From Mercurialis annua (lineage: Eukaryota; Streptophyta; Magnoliopsida; Malpighiales; Euphorbiaceae): 64,000 bases of DNA. Below the pieces are notes generated by a model. That model was not told the origin of the DNA and searched no databases. It saw nothing but the letters and a program-made list of their open reading frames with translations. The translations under genes were made by a program, and so were the position numbers. Numbering within the stretch: position 1 is the stretch's first letter; each line of letters starts with the position of its first letter. Where the stretch lies: NCBI RefSeq assembly GCF_937616625.2, contig NC_065570.1, positions 38,013,665 to 38,077,664 on the forward strand, given 5' to 3'. Shown here one piece after another: positions 1 through 10,914 of the stretch.

Positions 1-3000
1 GACGCGACATACTTATATAGCATCACTTTTTACGCACACTTTGCGTAATATAAGCAAACCATTGCTAGGTAATCAGAACGATGCGTTAAAGAGACTTGTA
101 AAGTGACATATTAATATAGCGTCACATTTAACACACACTTAGCGTAATATAACCTAACCATGCTTAGGTAATCGGAACGACGCATTAAAGGTCTCATGTG
201 ACGCGACATACAAATATATCGTCACTTTTAACTCACACTTTGTGTAATATAACCTAACCATGCTTTGGAAAATCAGAAGGACGCGTTAAAGAGACTCATG
301 ATGCGACATACTAATCTAGCGTCACTTGTAATGCATCTTTTGCGTAATATAACCTAACCATGCTTAGGTAATCGGAATGACGCGTCAAAGATACTTGAGA
401 CTCGAAATACTAATCTAGCGACACTTTTAACACACACTTTGTGTTATATAACCTAATCATGCATACGTAATCGGAACGACGCGTTAAAGAGACTTGAGAC
501 GCGACATATTAATCTAGCGTCACTTATAACGCACACTTTGCGTAATATAACCTAACCATGCTTATGTGATCGGAACGGCGTGTTAAAAAGACTTGTGACG
601 CGACATACTTATACACCGTCACAGTTCACACACACTTTACGTAATATAACTTGACCATTGTTAGGTCTGAAAAACGCGTTAAAAAGACTTGTGACGCGAC
701 ATACTAATCTAGCAACACTTTTAACACACACTTTGCATCATATAACCTAACCATGTTTAGGTAATCGAAATGACGCGTTAAAGAGACTTTAGACGCGACA
801 TACTACTAATCTAACATCACTTTTCACTCACAGTTTGCGTAATATAACCTAACCACGCTAAGGTAATCGGAACGACGTGTTAAAGAGACTTGTGAAGCGA
901 CATACTACTAATCTAGCGTCACTGTAAAACGCATACTTTGCGTTATATAACCAAACCATGAATAGGTAATCGGAACGACTTGTTAAAGAGACTTGTGACG
1001 CGACATAGTAATCTAGAGTCACTTTTCACGCACACTTTGCGTAATATAACCATACATGCATAGGTGATTGGAACGGCGTATTAAAGAGACTTGTGACGCG
1101 ACATAATAACTTAGCGTCACTTTTAACGCACAATTTGCGTATCATAACCTAACCATTCTTAGGTAATCGGAACGACGCTTTAAAGAGACTTGTGATGCGA
1201 CATACTTATATAGCGTCGCTTTTCAGCACACTTTGCGTAATATAACCAAACCATTGTTAGGTAATCAGAACGACGCGTTAAAGACACTTGTGACGCGACA
1301 TACTAATCTAGCGTAACTTTCAATGCACACTTTGCGTAATATAACCTAACCATTGTTAGATAATCGAAACGACGAGTTAAAGAGACTTGTGACACGACAT
1401 ACTTATCTAGCATCACTTTTCACGCAAAGTTTTGCTTAATATAACCAAACCATACTTAGGTAATCATTACGACGCGTTAAAGAGACTTGTGACTTGACAA
1501 ACTAATCTAGCGTCACTTTTCATGCACACTTTGCGTAACATAATCTAACCTCCTTAGGTACTCGGAACGACGCGCTAAAGAGATTTGTGACGCGACATAC
1601 TACTAGTCTAGCGTCACTTTTAACGCAGACTTTGCGTAATATAACCTAATCATGCTTAGCTAATCGAAACGACGCGTAAAGACTTGAGACGCGACATACT
1701 ACTAATCTAACACACACTTTGCGTAGTATAACCAACGTCACTTTTAATGCACACTTTGCGTTATAAGCATGCTTAGGTAATCGGAACAACGCGTTAAAGA
1801 GACTTGTGACGCGACGTACTACTAATCTAGCGTCACTTTTAATGCACACTTTGCGTTATATAATCTAACCATGCCTAGGTAATCAGAACAACTCGTTAAA
1901 GAGACCTGTGACGCGACATACTAATCTAGCATCACTTTTCACGCACACGTTGCGTAATATAATCTAACCATGCTTAGGTAATCTGGACGAAACATTAAAG
2001 AAACTTGTGACGCGACATACTACTAATCTAGCGTCACTTTTAACGCACACTTTGCGTTACATAATCTAACCATGCTTAGGTAATCGGAACGACACGTTAA
2101 AGAGACTTGTAACTCGACATACTTATCTAGCGTCACTTTTTACGCACACTTTGCATAATATAACCTAACCATGCATAGTTAATCGGAACGACGCGCTAAA
2201 GAGACTTGTGACTTGACATACTACTAATCTAGCGTCACTTTTAACGCACACTTTGCAATATATAACCTAATTATGCATATGTAATTGGAACAACGCGTTA
2301 AAGAAACTTGGGACACGACATACTAATCAAGCGGCGCTTATAACACGCATTTTGTGTAGTATAACCTAACCATGCTAAGGTAATCGGAACGACGCGTTAA
2401 AGAGACTTGAGACGTAATGAGACGCAACATACCAATCTAGCGTTTCTTTTGTCGGACACTTTGCGTTGTATAATCTAACAATTCTTGGGTAATCGGAACA
2501 ACGGGTTAAAGAGACTTGAAACGCGACATACTAATCTAGCGTCACTTTTCACGCACTCTTTGCGTAATATAACCTAACCATGCTTAGATAATCGGAACGA
2601 CGCGTTAAAGAGACTTGTGATGGACATACTTATCTAGCGTCACTTTTCACGCACACTTTGTATAATATAACCTAACCATGCTTAGGTAATCGGAACGACG
2701 CGTTAAACAGACTTGAGGCACGACATACTAATCTAGCGTCCCTTTTCACGCACGCTTTGCGTAATATAACCTAACCATGCTTAGATAATCGAAACAACGT
2801 GTTAAAGAGAATTAAGACGCAACATACTAATCTATGGTCACGTTTTACGCACACTTTGCATAGCATAACCTCACAATGCGTAGGTAATCGGAACAACGCG
2901 TTAAATAGACTTGAGACGCGACATACTAATCTATTGTCATTTTGCACGCGCAGTTTGCGTAATATAACCTAACCATGCATAGGTAATCGGAACGACGCGT

Positions 3001-3232
3001 TAGAGAGACTTGTGACGCGACAGAAGCGTGGTAATCGAAACAACACGATAAAGAGACATGAGACGCGCCATACTAATCTAGCTTCACTTTTTACGAACAC
3101 TTTGCGTAATATAACCTAAACATGCTTAGGTAATTGGAACGACGCGTTAAAGAGACTTGTGACGCGAGATAAGTATGGTAATCGAAATAAGGCATTAAAG
3201 AGACTTGAGACAAAACATCCTAATCGAAATAG
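1..3232 (+). repeat. ~99-bp tandem satellite array, forward orientation
   Basis: Head-to-tail copies of a monomer of about 99 bp. Landmarks in order are CCTAACCATGCTTAGG, TAATCGGAACGACGCG, TTAAAGAGACTTG, CGACATACTAATCTAGCG and TCACTTTTCACGCACACTTTGCG. Copies differ by scattered substitutions and small indels, so the array is old or weakly homogenised. Near 3007-3215 shortened units of about 50 bp appear, in which CGACATAAGCATGG replaces half the monomer. No gene is visible. Because 99 is divisible by three, short open frames run across monomers and encode a repeating 33-residue peptide; these are not genes. Confidence 0.96.
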
Positions 3233-6200
3233 TACGTGCCATCGTAAGTCTCTTTAACGCGTTGTTTCGATTATCATGCTAATGTCGCATCACAAGTCTC
3301 TCTAACGCGTCATTCCGATTACCTAAGCATGGTTAGGTTATAGTACGCAAAGTGTGCATGAAAAGTGACAATAGATTATTAGTATGCCTCGTCTCAAGTC
3401 TATTTAACGCGTCGTTTCGATTACCTAAGCATGGTTAGGTTATGTTACGTAAAGTGTGCGTGAAAAGTGACGCTAGATTAGTATGTCGCGTCTCAATTCT
3501 CTTTATCGCGTAGTTCTGGTTACCAAAGCATGGTTAGGCTATATTACACAAAGCATGTGTGAAAAGTGATGCTAGATTAGTATGTCGCGTCTCAAGTCTC
3601 TTTAACGCGTCGTTCCGATTATCTAACCATGGTTAGGTTATATTACGCAAACTGTGAGTGAAAAGTGACACCAGATTAGCATGTCGCGTCTAAAGTCTCT
3701 TTAATGCGCCGTTCAGATTATGTAAGCGTCATTAGGTTATTACACAAAGTGTGCGTAAAAAGTGACTCTAGATTAGTATGTCTCGTCTAGAGTCTCTTTG
3801 ACGCGTCGTTTCGATTACCATGCTTATGTCAAGTCACAAGTCTTCTAACGCGTCGTTCCGATTACCTGAGTATGGTTTGGTTATATAATACAAAGTGTGC
3901 GTGAAAAATGACAATAGATTCAAATGTCGCATATCAAGTCTAATTAACGCATCTTTCCTTTTACCTAAGCATGGTTAGGTTATATTACGCAAGATGTGCG
4001 AGAAAAGTGACGCTAGATTAGTATGTCGCGTCTCAAGGCTCTTTAATGCGTCATTCCGATTACCTAAGCATGATTAGGTTATAATACGCAATGTTTGAAA
4101 AGTGACGCTAGATTAGTATGTCGCTTCTGAAGTCTCTTTAACGCGTCGTTTTGATTACCATGCTTATGTCGCGTCACAAGTCTCTCTAACGTGTCGTTTC
4201 TATTACCTAAGCATGGTTAGGTTATAGTACGCAAAGTGTGCGTGAAAAGGATCAATAGATTAGTATGTCACGTCGCAAGTGTCTTTAACGAGTCATTCCT
4301 ATTACCTAAGTATGGTTAGGTTATATTACGCAAAGTGTGCGTGAAAAGTGACGCTAGATTAGTATGTCCAATCCGTCGTTCCGATTACCTAAGCATGGTT
4401 AGGTTATATTACCGCAAAGTGTGCGTAAAAAGTGACGCTAGATTAGTATGTTTTGTCACAAGTCTCTTTACCATGCTTATCTCGCATCACAACTCTCTTT
4501 AACGCGTCGTTTCGATTACCTAAGCATGGTTTGGTTATATTACGCAAAGTGTGCGTGAAAAGTGACCTTACATTATTATGTCGCGTCTCAAGTCTCTCTA
4601 ACACGTCGTTCCGATTTCCTATGCATGGTTAGGTTATATTACGAAAAGTGTGCGTGTGACACTAGATTATTATGTCGCGTCTCATGTCTCTCTAACGCGT
4701 AGTTCCGATTTCCTAAGCATGGTTATGTTATATTACGCAACGTGTGCGTAAAAGGTGACGCTAGATTAATATTTCGCGTCGCAAGTCTCTTTAATGCGTC
4801 GTTTTGATTACCATGTTTATGTCGCGTCACAAGTCTCTCGAACGCGTCGTTCCAATTACCTAAGCATGGTTAGTTTATATTACGCAAAGTGTGCGCGAAA
4901 AATGACAGTAGATTTGTATGTCGCGTCTCAAGTCTATTTAACGCATCATTCCAATTACTTAAGCATGGTTAGGTTATATTACGTAGAGTGTACGTTAAAA
5001 ATGCCGCTAGATTAGTATGTCGCGTCTCAATTCTCTTTATCGCGTTGTTCCGATTATCTAAGCATGGTTAGGTTATATTATGCAAAGCGTGCGTGAAAAG
5101 TGATACTAGATTACTAGTGTCTAATGTCTATTTGACGCGTCGTTCCGATTACCTAAGCATGGTTAGGTTATATTACGCAAGGTGTGCGTCAAAAGTGACA
5201 TTAGATTAGTATGTCGCATCTCAAGGCTATTTAATGCGTCGTTCTGATTACCTAAGCATGATTAGGTTATAATATGCAAAGTTTGCGTGAAAGTGACGCT
5301 AGATTAGTATGTCGCTTCTCAAGTCTCTTTAACGCGTCGTTTCGATTACCATACGTATCTCGCGTCACAAGTCTCTTTAACGTGTCGTTCCGATTACCTA
5401 AGCATGGTTAGGTTATATTACGTAAAGTGTGTGTGAAAAGTGACGTTAGATTAGTATTTCGCTCTCAAGTCCCTCTAACGCGTCGTTCCGATTTCCTAAA
5501 CATGGTTAGGTTATATTACGCAAAGTGTGCATGAAAAGTGACACTAGATTTTTATGTCGCTTCTTAAGTTTCTCTAACGCGTCGTTCCAATTTCCTAAGC
5601 ATGGTTATGTTATAATACGCAAAGTGTGCGTAAAAAGTGACGCTAGATTAATATTACGCGTCTCAAGTCTTTTTAACGCGTCGTTTTGATTACCATACTT
5701 ATGTCGCGTCACAAGTCTCTCTAACGCGTCGTTCCGATTACCTAAGTATGGTTAGGTTACAGTACGCAAAGTGTGCGTGAAAAGGATCAATAGGTTATTA
5801 GTATACTCAAAACTCTTTAATGAGTCGTTCCTATTACCTAAGTATGGTTAGGTTATATTACGCAAAGTGTGCGTGAAAAGTGACGCTAGATTAATATGTC
5901 GTGTCTCAAGTCTCGCTAATGTATCGTTCCGATTTCCTAAGCATGGTTAGGTTATATACGCAAAGTGTGCGTGAAAAGTGACACCAGATTAGTATGTCAC
6001 GGCTCAAGTCTCTCTAACGCGTCGTTCCGATTTCCTAAGCATGGTTATGTTAACGTGTGCGTAAAAAGTGACGCTAGATTAATATTGCGCGTCTAAAGTC
6101 TCTTTTACGCGTCGATTCGATTACCATACTTATGTCGCATCTGAAGTCTCTTTAACGCGTCGTTTCGATTACCATGCTTATGTCGCATCACAAGTCTCTC

Positions 6201-8328
6201 GAACGCGTCGTTCCGATTACCTAAACATGGTTAGGTTATATTAGGCAAAGTGTGCGTGAAAAATGACAATAGATTAGTATGTCGCACGTCTCAAGTCTAT
6301 TTAACGCTCGTTCCAATTACTTAAGCATGTTTAGGTTACATTACGCAGGTGCTGAAAAATGACAATAGATTAGTATATCGCGTCTTAAGTCTATCTAACG
6401 CGTTGTTCCGATTACCTAAGCATGGTTAGGTTATATTACGCAAAGCGTGCGTGAAAAGTGACGCTAAATTAGTATGTCGTGCCTCAGTTCTCTTTATCAC
6501 GCTGTTCCGATTATCTAAGCATGATTAGGTTATATTATGCAAAGCCTGCGTGAAAAGTGACACTAGATTCGCGTCTAAAGTCTATTTAACGCGTCGTTCC
6601 TATTACCTAAGCAAGGTTAGGTTTACGCAAGGTGTGCGTGAAAAGTGACGCTGGATAAGTATGTCGCGTCTCAAGGCTCTTTAATGCGTCGTTCTGATTA
6701 CCTAATCATGGTTATGTTATAATACGCAAAGTTTGCGTGAAAAGTGACGCTAGATTAGTATGTCGCGTGTCAAGGATCTTTAACACGTAGTTCCGATTAC
6801 CTAAGAATGGTTTGGTTATAGTACTCAAAGTGTGCGTAAAAAGGATCAATAGATTAGTATTCGCGTCTCAAGTCTCTTTAACGCGTCATTCCTATTACCT
6901 AAGAATGGTAAGGTAATATTACGCAAAGTGTGCGTGAAAAGTGACGCTAGATTAGTATGTCCATTCTCAAATCTCTTTAACGCGTCGTTCCGATTACCTA
7001 TGCATGGTTAGGCTCTATTTAGCAAAGTGTGCGTAAAAAGTGATGCTAGATTAGTATGTTTTGTCTCAAGTCTCTTTAACGCGTCGTTTCGCTTACCATA
7101 CTTATCTCGCGCCACAAGTCCCTTTAACGCATCGTTCCGATTACCTAAGCATGGTTAGGTTATATTACGCAATGTGTGCGTGAAAAGCGACATTAGATTA
7201 GTACGTCGCGTGTCAAATCTCTCTAACGCGTCGTTCCGATTTCCTAAGCATGGCTAGGTTATATTACGCAAAGTTTCCATGAAAAGTGACACTGGATTAG
7301 TATGTCGCATTTTAAGTCTGCATACGCGTCGTTCCGATTTCCTAATCATGGTTATGATATATTACGGAAAGTGTGCGTATAAAGTGACGTTAGATTAATA
7401 TTGCGCGTCTCAAGTCTCTTGCACGCGTCGTTTCGATTACCATGCTTATGTCGCGTCACAAGTCTCTGTAACGCGTCGTTCCGATTACTTAAGCATGGTT
7501 TGGTTATATTAGGCAAAGTGTGCGTGAAAAATGACAATAGATTAGTATGTCGCATCTTATGTCTATTTAACGCGTCGTTCCAATTACTTAAGTATGGCCA
7601 GGTTATATTACGCAGAGTGTACGTGAAAAATGACAATAGATTAGTATGTCGCGTCTTAAGTCTATCTAACGCGTCGTTCCGATTACCTAAGCATGGTTAG
7701 GTTATATTACGCAAAGTGTGCGTGAAAAGTGACGCTAGATTAGTATGTCGCGCCTCAGTTCTCTTTATCGCGTTGTTCCGATTATCTAAGAATGGTTATG
7801 TTATATTACACAAAAGCATGCGTTAAAAGTGACGCTAGATTAGTATGTCGCGTCATAAGTCTCTTTAACGCGTCGTTCCGATTATCTAAGCATGATTAGG
7901 TTATATTATGCAAAGTGTGCGTGAAAAGTGACACTTGATTAGTATTGTCGCGTCTAAAGTCACTTTAACGCGTCGTTGGGATTACCTAAGCGTGGTTAGG
8001 TTATATTACACAAAGTGTGCGTAAAAAGTGACGCTAGATTTGTATGGCCCGTCTCGAGTCTCTTTGACGCGTCGTTTTGATTACCATGCTTATGTCGAGT
8101 CACAATTCTTTCTAACACGTCGTTCGGATTACCTAAGCATGGTTAGGCTATATTACGTAAAGTGTGCGTGATAAGTGAAAGTAGATTAGTATGTCGGATC
8201 TCAAGTCTATTTAACGCGTCGTTCCTATTACCTAAGCATGGTTAGGTTATATTACACAAGGTGTGCGTGAAAAGTGACGCTATATTAGTATGTCGCGTCT
8301 CAAGGCTCTTTAATGCGTCGTTTCGATT
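3233..8328 (-). repeat. ~99-bp satellite array, inverted orientation
   Basis: The same monomer on the opposite strand; the + strand reads CCTAAGCATGGTTAGG, then TTATATTACGCAAAGTGTGCG, then TGACGCTAGATTAGTATGTCG. The switch from the forward array lies near 3230-3245. Shortened ~50-bp units (CGATTACCATGCTTATGTCG) are frequent here, for example near 3270, 3820, 4150 and 5690. The array ends where caulimovirid sequence begins near 8329. Open frames near 4794, 7352 and 7401 are satellite-derived. Confidence 0.95.
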
Positions 8329-8508
8329 ATGCAATGAATCTAACAAATACTAAGAGGACATGCCGGTTGATAAAATGCCCATGGTGAGGCTGTGATCCTG
8401 GCTAGTCATACATGTATCTGTTAAGGTTTATCGTCGTATCTCTAAATGGTATCAGAGCCTAATAGAGACGAGAAAGAAATATATATACTAGTTCCTACTT
8501 TGTGAAAA
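8329..8508 (+). other. Endogenous caulimovirid: intergenic leader with primer-binding site
   Basis: Non-coding DNA just upstream of viral coding sequence. Its core (TTGATAAAATGCCC..., GAGGCTGTGATCCTGGCTAG) recurs near 46210-46275, 58510-58650 and 58925-59010 in this window, so it is a separate repeat family from the satellite. It holds a perfect tRNA-iMet-type primer site (TGGTATCAGAGC) about 60 bp before the first viral reading frame. That arrangement is expected of the large intergenic region of a plant pararetrovirus. Assignment to Caulimoviridae rests mainly on the movement-protein-like coding region that follows. Confidence 0.75.
8447..8458 (+). promoter_or_regulatory. Pararetroviral minus-strand primer-binding site (tRNA-iMet)
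   Basis: TGGTATCAGAGC is the standard plant initiator-Met tRNA primer-binding sequence. It is used by Copia elements and by caulimovirids. No LTR ends next to it, and movement-protein-like coding sequence follows, which favours the virus interpretation. Confidence 0.75.
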
Positions 8509-9380
8509 TTGGGTCAGTACCTTACGATCATGCTCACAAAAAGTTGTTGTTCTACACCTTTTAATATTGCTCTTACTACTGTAAATAAAAATGATTATCT
8601 TTATGAGTTTATTTATCTTCCAGAAAATCAAACAATATCTGATACAAAAGCCCCTCTTCTCAATCCTTATGATACGTTTTCTAAAACCACTACCCCTTTT
8701 ATCCATAATATCAAGTCCTTGATAAAAAAAACCCTTACAAACCTCTCAAAGAATATGTTCACTCATCCAGCTTTGATCAATGCACAATTCATGCTTCTCA
8801 AGCTGAACAATTTATTACTCTTGAGATTCCACCTGAATTTTTAAGAGTTTGGTTAGCTCAGGGTTATAATCATATTCACTTTGGAGCTATCCGACTTGGT
8901 CTCAGTTACCATGGTCGTGCCGGTCTACAAATTTTTACAAGACTTGCTCTTGTAGATTCTCGGTATCTACAGTATCAACATGCAGCGATTGGTACAGTTG
9001 AAACTTCCTTGAATGCAGGCTCAATGTTTTTCACCTATTTCCCAAATTACAACCTTGCCCTCTCTGATCCGATGGCTCTTACGGCTTTAAAGGTGCAAAT
9101 ACAAATTACTGGAGCTCAACAAGTTGCTGATTCAATTGCAGCTACTCTTCACAATCAAATAATGTATCGTTTGCAAAACCATGCTTTAAACCTCACTTTA
9201 CCCACAAACCATAATGATGCCCTTTTGATAAAAACATATTCCCAAAACATCCCTTCTTGTGTCCATATACCCAAACAAATCACTAGAAATGAACTCCTAC
9301 ACCTTTTCCCCAAAAAGTGGATTACCAACTATGAAAAAATGCATGAATCTACTCAACCTGTTCAATCATGTACTCCAGTA
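8509..9380 (+). pseudogene. Endogenous caulimovirid movement-protein region, 5' part (broken)
   Basis: This is the N-terminal part of a caulimovirid movement-protein/polyprotein gene. One frame is open from 8509, but the recognisable movement-protein core continues in another frame from about 8775 to 9380, so the gene carries a frameshift between, possibly near the eight-A run at 8724-8731. The core holds segments typical of 30K-superfamily movement proteins of plant pararetroviruses, such as HIHFGAIRLGLSYHGR, LALVDSRYLQYQHAAIGT and LKVQIQITGAQQ. Such proteins carry the viral genome through plasmodesmata. Copia element 1 interrupts the gene at 9380 and the remainder resumes at 18071. A Petuvirus- or Florendovirus-like source is plausible but I cannot decide the genus. 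It is not functional as it stands. Confidence 0.8.
9376..9380. repeat. Target-site duplication of Copia 1, left copy (CAGTA)
   Basis: The five bases CAGTA precede the TGTTGGG end of the left LTR and recur exactly at 18071-18075 after the right LTR. A 5-bp duplication is normal for Copia integrases and proves insertion into the caulimovirid gene. Confidence 0.95.
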
Positions 9381-10900
9381 TGTTGGGTTTTATTGGTTCA
9401 TAACGCAGCGGAATTTCAAAAATTTATCTAAAAACCCAAACCAAGATCCATGTAATTCGAATTAAACAGAACAATTACTTACTTGTATGTCGAATTCAAC
9501 AGCAATGTAGGAAGGAAGGAGGTGGTTCACTTTGGTGATACCTGGCCTCGGATCAGAAACGCCTCCAAAAGAACGCGTCCTCTACGAGTATCCACACGAA
9601 CAGACCTTAGCCAAAACTAGTGCTTGTGTGCTAGCACTATTGCTTCACAAGCAATTTCGAATTTTAGTGATTTAGTGAATAATGAATTTCGTGATTCTCA
9701 AACCAACTGCTTAATGAGTATTTATAGTGATAAATAACACTAGGGTTTGAGACAAATTCGAATTTCAATCTCATTGCAATTCTACAAGTTTATGTTTATC
9801 AAAAACTCCTTTTTGATAATTATCCATATATATATTAATTACTATATTTATTATCTTCCAAAAAATAATAAATTAAGGAAAACACTTATCCTTAAATTTC
9901 GAATTAATATATATATTTATTAATATATATATATATATTACGAATTATATATATATATATAATTAATCACTTAATCATATTGGGCTTGTATAACCCATAA
10001 CTGTTTTGGGCCTGTTCTTAGTGTGCGACCCTGTAGGTTCATATAACGTTGGCAGTAGGCTCGAAATCCCTATTTCAGCCCACAAGTCATAAGTGGCCTC
10101 TAGCAAGACATTATGACTACCCAAGTTATATGAATATCGATAATCCGATTTAACCATTTACAATAATATTTTAATCCCTTTGTCTCTCGATATCCAGATT
10201 GAATATAAGGCATAGTTATGTCATCCTTATAACATTCAATCATTAGTTTCTTGACTCTAAGTAGACTGAAAATGATAACTTCTTATCAATTAGCATGGCC
10301 ATGCATTTACTTCAGTCTATCTTCTTCAAGGGGCCCATAGATATCTTACTCAAATAAATGAGGGACAAATTCCTTCTCAGTCACTCACATTTCTCACATA
10401 GTTACTTTCATATCCAATGACAATCTATTCCATTATCCTGTTAAAGATAATGTAAGACTGTATCAAAATATGAAATAGCTATGTAGAAATCCATGATGAT
10501 TTCAAGGTCAAAGGATTATACTAATAGAACTGTAATGAGAATTACTTATGACAGTGATCTATGTAGTATTCTCACAGTGGGTCATCCAGTGCCTTATTTC
10601 TCAAATAGCACCTATGATTTGACTTAATATCTCATATACATGATTAGTAAAACATAATCATTAGTCAACATCATACTAGTCTCAATGTTCTATTAAGACT
10701 AGGGATAGATGGTATATAATTCTTTTATTAAACCTAAGGGTTCTACTATCAAGTCACATACTCGATGACCTTAGAAAGAATTAACCATTCAAGTATTTTA
10801 ATCATTAATATAAAATGATAAAAACTGCCAATCAATAAATAATAAAATGATAAAGTCAAAACATGGTCAAACATGATTGACCTAGTGCATATCACTAACA
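9381..10900 (-). repeat. Copia 1 3' LTR (left on + strand)
   Basis: The direct repeat begins TGTTGGGTTTTATTGG and ends ATATCACTAACA on the + strand, so read in element orientation it runs TGTTAG...CCAACA with TG/CA ends. It contains a TA-rich stretch (9828-9962) and a minus-strand TATA box. A 60-codon open frame at 9975-10157 lies inside it and is repeated in the other LTR; it is not considered a gene. Confidence 0.95.
9719..9726 (-). promoter_or_regulatory. Likely TATA box in Copia 1 LTR
   Basis: Read on the minus strand the context is CACTATAAATACTC, a good plant TATA box. The same motif is at 16891-16898 in the upstream (right) LTR, the copy that would drive element transcription. Position implies a U5 of roughly 300 bp. 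Confidence 0.6.
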
Positions 10901-10912
10901 ATCTCCCACTTG
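10901..10912 (-). other. Copia 1 polypurine tract
   Basis: On the minus strand AAGTGGGAGAT directly precedes the LTR start TGTTAGTG. This is the position and composition of the plus-strand primer of plant Copia elements. Copia 2 has the same tract at 34942-34952. Confidence 0.85.
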
Positions 10913-10914
10913 CA

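Noticed and set aside
1646..7700. Open frames in the first satellite arrays encoding cysteine-containing peptides
   Set aside because: The monomer length (about 99 bp) is divisible by three, so frames stay open across copies and give a 33-residue repeat on either strand. There is no start context, codon bias or conservation, and mutations accumulate as in non-coding repeats.
9975..10157. 60-codon frame present twice (also 17145-17327)
   Set aside because: It lies inside the Copia 1 LTR and is duplicated only because LTRs are direct repeats.
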